From Panagrolaimus kolymaensis (lineage: Eukaryota; Nematoda; Chromadorea; Rhabditida; Panagrolaimidae): a stretch of 64,000 nt of DNA. Shown here piece by piece: positions 13,537 to 22,128 of the stretch (position 1 is the first letter of the stretch; the number at the start of each line of letters is the position of its first letter). The stretch is taken from contig JAJQJQ010000013.1 in the NCBI GenBank assembly GCA_028622995.1, forward strand, positions 930,001 to 994,000, given 5' to 3'. The position numbers were made by a program, and so were the translations under genes. Below the pieces are notes generated by a model. It was not told the origin of the DNA and did not search any database. It saw only the letters and a list, made by a program, of their open reading frames with translations.

Positions 13537-14524
13537 TGTGAAATTGCGGATGTTTGACGAGTGAAAACATTGCTCATTTTTGTTTTATTTCCTTTTTCCA
13601 TTTTTCCTGCATTTCATAGCCTCCTATTTGCTTGTTATCAATGAAAAGATAGGAAAAAAAGGCTACAAAAAAAATAAGAAGCGGAAGAACCAAAGTCAAA
13701 AATTGTAAGAGAACCAAAGAACGGGAAGAAGTTTTAAAAAAAATTTGTTTTTGCCATTTATCGGCAGAAAGAAACTTTTATTTCAAAAATTCAAATAAAT
13801 TTTTTTAAGTTTGAAATCAAATTAGAAAACCCCTTTTAAATAAATCTAGAAATCCATGCCTAGATGAAAAAAAAAATACAAAAAATTTTCAAGGACGTCA
13901 ACGATAAATTAAAAAAAGGCATCACAACAATGAGTTTTTTTTCCTCCGATCTTCTTTTGTCGTTGAAAAAGAAACCAATAAAAAAGAGAAATGATTTACA
14001 TTTTCTTTGTTTAAAAATGGCCTGCACAAGAATTTTCTTTGATTTATTTTCGAGTCTAAAAAATCGATGCTATTATTTTTTAACAAAAATTTTTGTTTCA
14101 AGGTTTCAGTCTTCTTTTTTTTCTTTCCATATTATAAAATTTATCTTTGTCTAAATTCACAAATCTTAAACTCATTTTATTTTGATATTTTTTTGAATAT
14201 TTAAAAATAATTTTTTATATATTTTTTTGGAAAGCGTTTTTACGGTAAAGCTAATGGTGGAAAAAAGATGACTTTTTCTCGTCCCTTCCCTTCCTATTCC
14301 GTCCAGGGACCAAATTTTCTCAATTTGCTGCATCAACATCTTCTTCAAGTTTAGTGAAACCTGTTGCCATCACAAGCGCAGGAGCATTTTTGCCTGTGAA
14401 CATAACAAATTCAAGTCATCCAAATATTTCATTTTCTCTTTTTAAAAAACAGAACCTGAAGATGATACAAGTAATGATTAACCCAATTGGATTCATTTTT
14501 TTATTTGTATGATTATTAATTTAC
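13537..14524. other. intergenic, lysozyme 5' region
   Basis: AT-rich. The part next to 13537 should contain the lysozyme promoter. A 96-codon open frame at 13864-14154 (+) has Lys/Phe-rich composition without domain signal and is not called. The stretch 14290-14520 is somewhat less AT-rich and precedes the relic exon, but matches no neighbouring exon I could read. Confidence 0.4.
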
Positions 14525-14574
14525 ATCACGACGACAAAATTTTTGATTGACTTGAGTACCATCTATTTCTAAAT
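14525..14574 (-). pseudogene. relic exon 2 of the 14764-17104 gene family
   Basis: This 50-bp block is nearly identical to exon 2 of the neighbouring gene (16938-16889) and equal in length to exon 2 of the broken paralogue (21525-21476). It encodes DLEIDGTQVNQKFCRRD. Its acceptor (TTTAG) is intact; the donor has become GTAAAT. No matching flanking exons were found, so it looks like a leftover of a partial tandem duplication. Confidence 0.7.
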
Positions 14575-14763
14575 CTAAAAACACAGATAAAATGAGATTA
14601 TGAGTAAAAAAAGGGGAAATTCATTTGCTCGGATGGATATCAAACCAATTTTATTTTAATAAATATTTATTTTCCAAAAAAAAACATAAAAATAAATATA
14701 TGCAAACAAACAAACAAGCAAAAAGACTTTAAATAAATAAAACATTCAACTTTTTTTTTATTT

Positions 14764-17104
14764 TCAAACGTTTGAAGGTGTATAAAGTATTGGTAAACAA
14801 TGATGGGGATTGCTGCCCATTTTAGCATAATATTCACCATTATCATTTTCAAAAATTTTTGCGCAAACCTTTCTACTGCAATTCTGACAAAAAAATCTGT
14901 TTCCATTCATATTAAAAAAACTGTAGCAAAGTTTTTTATTTTCAGATGCAAAAATAATTAAATTTTTCATTATTCCTTCATTGTTTCTTTGAATTTCAAA
15001 GTTTGTTGCATGAATTATTGGACCTTCTGATTGTGGTTCACAAATGTGTGTAGCTTTTCCATATTCAGCGATAAACATTTTTTCATTATTATTAGATTCA
15101 TTTTTGTGGAGTCTAATTCGAACTCCTTGTTTTCCTTGAAGTTTACAATTACTACACATAAACCATTTTGAAGTTTTATCAAAGTAATATGTGTAACACA
15201 ATTCTTTATTTTCGACATGATAAATACTTAATTGGTAAGTTTTAGTTCCATCCGCTTTAACAAAATGTTCAAGTTTATAATCATTTTGATTGAGAAGGAT
15301 TTTTGTTGTTAATGAATTTCTTGATTTGCGATGACCACGTTTTGAAGAGGAGGTGGTTGATAAACGAATTGATTTTGGTTGTTGTTGCTGCGCGATAAAT
15401 GATTTTGGTTCATGGTTGTTTTCATTTCTGTCGTTGTTGCTGATGCTTTGATTGGCAAAAGTTAAGTTTGCATTCAAAGAATTATTTTGATCCATCAAAT
15501 TTGGCACAGAATCAGTTAGCTTATTATTCATATATTCAATAGGTTTTTGAGATTTGCAAACATGTGAAATCGAACTTAATTGAACATAATCACCAGCACC
15601 GTCCACAACAGTGTTTTTGAATAATTTGATCATTAAAGTCAAATTTAATAGTTTACAAGGATAACAATAATAATAGCCTCTTGAAATATCTTGTGGAGCA
15701 TATTGATAACAGAAATTTGGGTTTCCACTGCAAACAACCACTAACTTTTCAATTGATCGTCCATGATGTTGAATTGAAATAAATTTAAAATCTGGAGGTT
15801 TTATTATTTCCCCAGTAAGATTAGAAATTCCACTTCCTCTCTTTTTCTTTTGAGGAACATTAAATTCATTTTCTTCTTCATCTGAATCAAATTCAGATCC
15901 ATCAAGATACAATGACGAATGTGGTTTTTCTTTTATTAATCTTTTCCTCAAATTTTGTCGTCGTTGACCATCGATTTCAAAAGGGATATTATTGACTCCG
16001 GGTAAAATCGTCGACGACTCAGCTATGCTATTATTTGATGGAATGGAATGACTAAAATAAAATAAACGGTCATAAGAAAATGAGATTTATTTTTTGATAA
16101 TTTTAAAATCACTGTAATTTTTTTTTCGTTTCTAGTATCTTATTTACTTGGGATATATCAAGCTAATGAGATCCAAAAATCAAGCATTCTTATTAATTCC
16201 AAGCTTTTGTTAAGAATTACTCACTTTTGATTTTCCGTATCATCGTTGTCGCTGTCCCATAATTCAACATAAACTGGGGCAGGTTTTGCTGAAGGAGGAC
16301 TAGGTATTGCCGCAACAGGTTTTTGTTTAATTCCAGACGCAGCAACTCTTTCTTCAATAATAACAACATCTTCCGGTTCTTGTTTCATTACAGGTGGTTG
16401 TTGTTCAAGATCATTTACATTCGGGTGTGGCTTTAATTCTGGAGTATCATCGAGAGTCAAAATAATATCCTTAAATTTAATCTTTTCTTCATCAGAAAAT
16501 TTAAGCGCTTTTGCAATTCGCCGCAAATCAGCTGCCACAGGAATATTCTTTTGGATTCCATTAAAAATGAGATTTAAAAATTTGCTGAATGTTGGACGAA
16601 AATCATTAATCGTCATTCCATTTGTTTCCTAAAAAAAAGAAAGAAACTTTAAAAATATATAACAACTCGCTGGACCTAAAAATAAATAAATGATCGACTT
16701 ACCCGCATCTTTTTAAATGATTCATTTATTTCTTTGGAACCTTGGTCATTCGGAAAAATTAAGGCAAACCCGTTGGTGACACTTTCACTTGAAAATGCTA
16801 TAAAAATGTTCTAAAAATAAAATTTTTATTTGTTAGCTTTTCTGGTTGAGTTTATGGATGGATTTGTTGTTATATGTAAACAACTTACATCACGACGACA
16901 AAATTTTTGATTGACTTGAGTAACATCTATTTCCAAATCTAAAAATTAAAAAAAGAAGATGAGACTATGCTTAAGAAAATAAAATAAAAATTTACCATTC
17001 GCAACAGCAGCTTCAAACTTTTTATTTTCCACGTCCACAGAATATTTGCAATCATTAAAATATAATATTTCGTTGTCATTTGGAAATACAATTAATTCAG
17101 GCAT
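14764..17104 (-). CDS. unknown protein with three Cys/His modules (family member A)
   Basis: I do not recognise the family. Exons in transcript order: 17104-16996, 16938-16889, 16810-16703, 16628-16225 and 16051-14764; 652 aa. The N-terminal ~135 residues (start MPELIVFPND) form a domain shared with the paralogue at 17733-21681. Next come an acidic linker (EPEDVVIIEE, VELWDSDNDD) and a basic nuclear-type stretch (PQKKKRGSG). The last exon holds three copies of a module with the pattern C-Y, about 12 residues, aromatic-x-C-x2-C, about 28-35 residues, H-x-C. Examples are YYYCYPC..HVC, WFMCSNC..HIC and FFCQNC..HHC. Such spacing suggests a zinc-binding, perhaps FLYWCH-like or DNA-binding role, but that is inference. 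A Gln/Ser/Lys-rich linker separates modules 1 and 2. Confidence 0.65.
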
Positions 17105-17250
17105 TTTGTTTAATAAAAAAATTATGAATTAATAAAAAAAATATACGCAAATACAACGAGCAAACAACTAGAAAATTCTTTTTTTGTGGTTGTGGAAAGT
17201 TTTGAGAAAACTTGAAAAAAATGTTTTTTTATTTGATCTCTTAATCCATA

Positions 17251-17318
17251 AACACTTGAGAAAAAGAAAAGAAGATATTTCTTTTAGGCTATATTTTGTC
17301 AGCCAGGGTCAATAACAA
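17251..17318 (-). promoter_or_regulatory. conserved upstream block of family member A
   Basis: About 150-215 bp upstream of the ATG at 17104. It aligns closely with 21840-21920, which sits 160-240 bp upstream of the paralogue's ATG: both read ACACTTGAGAA, then a GA-rich run, then AGGCTATATT, then GTCA. The bases between this block and the start codons are less alike, which suggests a retained promoter element. Confidence 0.45.
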
Positions 17319-17732
17319 ATTTTTTTTGTTCTTGTGATAAGGCATTAACAATAGATGTTGAAAATTTACAAGAAATTCTTTATCTCTGCCCGAAAAATTA
17401 AATAAATAAAAATGTGAAATTGAAAATGTGAGAATGTGTTAATTCAAAATAAACGCAAAGTAACTTTAAAAATTTTATTTGAATTATAAAATTAAAAAAA
17501 GCCAAATGACGTCCATATTTGATCAAATTAAATTTGATTAGTTTTTGTTTAAAAATAAAATTTTCTTATTACTCTTGTTTTTTTTTAATTGTCATAACAG
17601 AAATATATGTTTTTATGTTTTTTGTTTCTTGAGAAGGATTCAAAGATTTTTTTTATTAAAGTCATGGGAAAAAATAAATAAAAAAATAGAAATATGAAAA
17701 TAAAAAATCTAAATTTCATTTGCGTAGTTTCA
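17319..17732. other. intergenic between family members A and B
   Basis: AT-rich spacer holding the far 5' flank of member A and the 3' UTR of member B. No gene or structured element recognised. Confidence 0.4.
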
Positions 17733-19089
17733 TCAAAACTTTTGTTCATGCGTTCCATAGTTATCTTGATTATCAAAATTTAAACTTCGATTTGATGCTG
17801 GAGTACCTTCATTTAAGGACTTTTCATTCAAATTTTCCAAATTTTCAGGAGATGATTGAATTTTTACAAAAATATCGGGATCATATTTTTGAGGTATACA
17901 TTCATGTTTGGTTTCATTCAATTGAATAAAATCACCATTGGAGCCATTTTGATACAATTTAAGGTTCACATGAATATTTTTTTGAGATCGACAAGGATAG
18001 CAGAAATATTTATTATAGCTTTGTAGTGGTGAATAAACATAGCATAGGCTTTTTTTGTCTGGAGAACAAAATAAAATTAATTTTTTCACAATTTTTCTTC
18101 GTGATTCTACTAGAACCAACTCAAACATATCGGATTGGACAACTTCTCCATTACTCTTTGTTGCCCGGTACGATTTATTTGGAGTAGGTTGTTGTTTTGG
18201 TTTTTTGGATTTCGGTGTAATGGTAAAAACTTCATCGTAGGAAGCACTATCAGAAATGTTTAGTAAATCTGAATGAATCTTCCTTTTTTGATGATTTGTT
18301 CCATTTTCTCTTTCCATCGGTGAATTATTTAATTCGGACAAGGATGAATTTGCTCGATTATAATTAAATGGTTGAATACGACTAAAAAAGAAAATGTCTT
18401 AGGCATTAAGCATTTTATAAAAATAGTTCGAATAAATTTTTCTTTCTAAAGTTTTTTAAATCACAAAAAAGGGTAAAATGGCTTCGAGAAAAAAAACCGT
18501 AGCACTTTACCATCAAATTTTTAATAAAAAGTTACTTACTTTTGGGTTTCTTCTTTTTCCTCATCATCACTATCAATTGTCACATAAACTGGTGCTGGTT
18601 TATCAACAACAACAGGTGTGGTAAATGTTGGAGTTGCATTTGGCTCTGGTTTAATTATTGAAGCTATGTCTTCGTCAACAAAAACAATGTCATCGGATTT
18701 TCGTTCTATGAGAATTGATTGTTCCAAAGATTCGGGTATTACTTGTGAAGTATCATTTAGAATCAAAGTAATAACTTTAAATTTATTTTTTTCTTCTTCA
18801 GAAAGTGGAAGCGTGTTTGCAATACGACGTAAATCTTCGACTTCAGGAACATTTTTTTGGATACCATTTAAAAAAAGATTCAAAAACTTTTTATAAGTCG
18901 GCCCAAAATTACTAATCGTCATTCCATTAGTTTGCTAAAAAAGAAAAAAAACTATAAAATATTCAAATTTAAAAAACAGGGGTTAAATATTATAAAAAAT
19001 AGTTGTAACTTAAGACTAACCTTCATGCTTTCAAAGAAATCAAAAACTTTTTTACACCTTTCAAATTCTTCAAAAACCAATGCAAATCC

Positions 19090-19097
19090 ATCTGATT
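19090..19097. repeat. 8-bp target-site duplication, left copy
   Basis: ATCTGATT immediately precedes the left terminal repeat; the same 8 bases follow the right terminal repeat at 21382-21389. Confidence 0.88.
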
Positions 19098-20356
19098 CAT
19101 ACATGGGCACAGGGTGTGTTAGGGTGTGTTTTGACACACCCTGACGTACCGGGGTACCGCTGGGTTTTTTGTCGACGTACCGCTAAAAATTTTAGAAATT
19201 TTGAAAAAAAGGCTTTTTTTAGGGAAAAAAAAAAATTTATTATAAAAAAGATTGATACAAAACAAAAAAAATGGTCTTAATTTGTTTGGTTTTTAACTAA
19301 AAAATTTTTTTGACACAAAATGTTTAAACGAAGAGAAACCCGAATCTGACCCCAAATGGTGAGGCAAAAATCCAAAACAAACAATATGTCATTTGTGAGA
19401 TTTTTTGACGATGTTTTCCAAAGTCAAGCGTTTTCTTCAAAATATGTAAGCTTTTTAAAAAGAAGCCCTATTTCGGCCAAGTTGCAAAACTTTATTTATT
19501 TTGGCTTTTTATATTCATTACAAATTACTTAATTCTGAAATAATTATAGCTAACCCCTATTTTTTACAACTCTTTGTTTTCGCTTTGCAAATTGTAATCA
19601 ACAAATCGATAAAAAGCAAAGAAATTTAAAAAAAAAATATTCACAAGAAAGAGTTTTATTTTGTTTATGAATCTCTTTTGATAAAATAACTTTGATTATT
19701 TTATATTATTAAAATGAAATGATTATAAATTATGGATTACTTAAAGGTGCTCTAAAGCATTTGGAAATCAGTGGAAGGAATGATATTATCAAAATTTGAT
19801 ATTAAAAAAATGTTATCACTAAAAACATTGGTTTACATGCATTTATCATTTCCTGAGACATTTAGTAAATCGCTATGATAACTAATAACACTTACGATAA
19901 TAAAAATTAGTTATATAAGCATTAACAATATCTTACTTGATAGCTAAACGCAAAATTTATATTGAGCGAAGATTTTCTGCGTTATGGTGTATTGACCCAT
20001 GTAAAGCCAGTTAATTTAGCGAACTGGATATGTTTGAAGTTTCTGATTTACTTTTATTTTCCGCAAAGATTATTGTATTTGTAAATAAATTACTTAATGA
20101 CTACAGTCTTTTAATTGATAATAATTCACCTAATTATAATTTTGCAATCAAATAGCTTCCAAAATGTTCAGCAAAAAAATAAGAATTAATATTTAGCCTA
20201 CTTTCTTACTTTTTTGATATTCTTCCTCTTCTTTTTTTCTCTCTTTTTCTCCCCTTATTTTCTCACTTTTTTATTTTTTTTCGCGAATTTTGCGCTACAT
20301 AACCGAAAATCGTTGCGCTACATGCTACATAAAAGACGATAATCGTTCGTCTGGGT

Positions 20357-20368
20357 TGCCCATGTATG
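20357..20368. repeat. internal copy of the hAT-like right terminal repeat
   Basis: TGCCCATGTATG, identical to the outer right end at 21370-21381. The following 8 bases (ATCTCAGC) have no partner on the left, so this is not a complete nested copy. It marks an older end or a junction of two elements. Confidence 0.75.
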
Positions 20369-20379
20369 ATCTCAGCAGT

Positions 20380-20600
20380 TAAAGCAATAGGAAGATCACT
20401 CCTTATTTTTTTGGATGTCTGTCACGACGCTCGTGATCATCTTCCTTTCTCTAGTATAAAATTAGCATAATAATCTTTATTGTCATTGTTTTGTAATATT
20501 GTAAAGATAAGTTCATTCGTATAATAAATCTGTGCTGCAATAACGTCGTCTCTCATCTCTCCTCTCGGAACCACAACAACCTACAGCTCTCAACCGTCGC
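20380..20600 (+). repeat. LTR-like or promoter-like block inside the hAT-like element
   Basis: Less AT-rich than its surroundings. It contains TGTCTGTCACGACGCTCGTG, a TATAAAA at about 20454-20460, an AATAAA at about 20523-20528 and a C/T-rich end (CTCTCATCTCTCCTCTCGG). This layout recalls a retrotransposon LTR, but no flanking duplication or second copy is present here. Confidence 0.3.
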
Positions 20601-21192
20601 TACAATGTCCATGAACATCAAGATGAGCATATTTAAAATCATTAAGCTGTGAATTAATTGATTTATCTTTTTTATTAACTTTCAATAATAATAAAGCATG
20701 AGGATGGATAGCTGGGTCATCATTTGTGTTTTGTCTTCCTGCATTAAAAAATTCGATCATTGTTTTCTGTCTCTTACCTTCTATGAAATAACTAATCATG
20801 CTATCATCAAATTTCATATCATATTCAGCCTTATTACCAATAACAAAATATTGTTCGTTTTTTTCCTTCTTGAAATTAAAATCTTTTTTAAATAAATCAG
20901 CAGTAAATAAAACTGCGGGGTCATTGATTGCTTTGTGTTTTTCAGTTGCAATTAAAATAGCATAATTGTGTAAAGAATCGCCTTTTTTACAATGTAACCC
21001 TTAAATTTAAATATTAAAAGTGCTTCAAAGCTTAAGCTTACCAACTAATTCTATAAATTCATTATCCGGTTTGCTAGGAATAGAGGGGGTGTTAAGTTCA
21101 TTAAGTAAAATCATACAAGCATTACAAGAATAAAATAACAAAAAAACACCTTTAATGCTATCATATTCTTTTTGATAAATAAAATAAGAAAA
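20590..21192 (-). pseudogene. two-exon gene fragment carried inside the hAT-like element
   Basis: Two frame-consistent exons on the minus strand: 21192-21042 (phase 0 to phase 1) and 20999-20590, joined by a 42-bp intron with GTAAGC donor and TTTAAG acceptor. Together they encode about 186 residues, including LLFYSCNACMILLNELN, DNEFIELVG, KKGDSLHNYAILIATEKHK and FFNAGRQNTNDDPAIHP. I recognise no family and it does not look like a transposase. No start codon or upstream exon remains before the terminal region at about 21200. The normal splice structure points to a captured host gene piece. Confidence 0.5.
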
Positions 21193-21381
21193 CTTTAAAA
21201 TATAATATTAAAAACCAAAAACGTGGAAAATAACGCACAATGCTTTTTTGCTGTCGACCTGCGCAATATTACAAAGCTCTATAGCACTTTGTTAAACTTC
21301 GTTACACTTCGTAACACTTTGTTAAATTTCTTGAGGTACCGCTAGAAAAAAAATCTCGACACACCCACTTGCCCATGTATG

Positions 21382-21389
21382 ATCTGATT
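21382..21389. repeat. 8-bp target-site duplication, right copy
   Basis: ATCTGATT directly after the right terminal repeat; partner of 19090-19097. Confidence 0.88.
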
Positions 21390-21839
21390 CATCATTAGAA
21401 AATACAATAAAAATATTCTAAAAAAAATTCATTTTTTGGTGATTTGTGAAAGGGGGTAATTATAAAAAAACGTACATTCTTTCTACCAAATTTTTGATTT
21501 ATTTGAGTTACATTAATTCTCCAATCTTAAAAGAACTAAACGTTATGGAACGCATATAAAAAGAAAAAAACATACCACCAGCTTGAACTACAAATCGTTT
21601 GTTTTTTGTATCAATTTCATATTCGCATTCTTTGTAATAATTGATTTCGGAGTCATTTGGAAATACAATTAATTCAGGCATATTTTTTTATTTATTTAAA
21701 ATTATTGAGAGTTAATAAAAAAAAAATAAATGCAAATATATCGAGAAAATAAACAACTATCCAAATGATTTATTTTTTTATTGAATTTTTTGAAAAATTA
21801 GAGAAATATGGTTTTTTTTATATCGTCTCATAAACAATA

Positions 21840-21920
21840 AACACTTGAGAAGAAGAAAAGAAGTGATATTTGTTTCAGGCTATATTTGGTCAACCAGCAA
21901 CAATAACAACTTCTTCTTCT
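21840..21920 (-). promoter_or_regulatory. conserved upstream block of family member B
   Basis: Counterpart of 17251-17318: ACACTTGAGA, a GA-rich run, then AGGCTATATTTGGTCAA and a CAATAAC end. It lies 160-240 bp before the ATG at 21681. Confidence 0.45.
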
Positions 21921-22128
21921 TCTTTTGTGCTAGGTTTATCAATAACTGCCCTAAAAAAACTCACCCCCAAATATTACTTAATTAATTCTCTCATTGCTGT
22001 CACTTTTTTTAATTACAAAAGGTGTCATATCTAAGAATATCAGTTTTTTGTGTTGCTTCAAAAGGATTTTTTACAAGGGTTTGCTATTAAATCAAAAGCA
22101 AACTAAATTAATATTAAAAAAATAAAAA

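Larger units (their letters stand above)
19098..21381. mobile_element. 2.3-kb hAT-like composite DNA transposon, apparently non-autonomous
   Basis: Ends are exact 12-bp inverted repeats, CATACATGGGCA and TGCCCATGTATG, bounded by an 8-bp target duplication (ATCTGATT). An 8-bp duplication and CA..TG termini are the hAT signature. Subterminal motifs repeat at both ends (GGTACCGCT, GTCGAC, ACACACCC). No transposase-like frame (no hAT dimerisation or RNaseH-like motif) is visible. The element contains a third TIR copy at 20357-20368, an LTR-like block at about 20380-20600 and a two-exon coding fragment on the minus strand (20590-21192), so it is nested or composite. It sits inside exon 3 of family member B. 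Confidence 0.8.
17733..21681 (-). pseudogene. family member B (one Cys/His module), exon 3 split by a transposon
   Basis: Paralogue of the 14764-17104 gene. Exons in transcript order: 21681-21576, 21525-21476, 21417-19021 (interrupted), 18934-18540 and 18381-17733. Exon 2 is again 50 bp and phases match member A throughout. Start MPELIVFPNDSEINYY; later NGMTISNFGPTYKKFLNLFL; acidic linker IDSDDEEKEE; a single Cys/His module (YFCYPC..HEC), then a Ser/Asn-rich end. The reading frame in exon 3 is cut by the insertion 19098-21381; each side continues the frame of the other once the element and one 8-bp target copy are ignored. Without removal of the insert the product would stop early. It may therefore be a recent null allele, or the insert might be spliced out; I see no clear splice pair that does so exactly. 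Confidence 0.68.

Noticed and set aside
13864..14154. 96-codon plus-strand frame upstream of the lysozyme
   Set aside because: Lys/Phe-biased, no domain, no splice or start context; expected by chance in AT-rich DNA.
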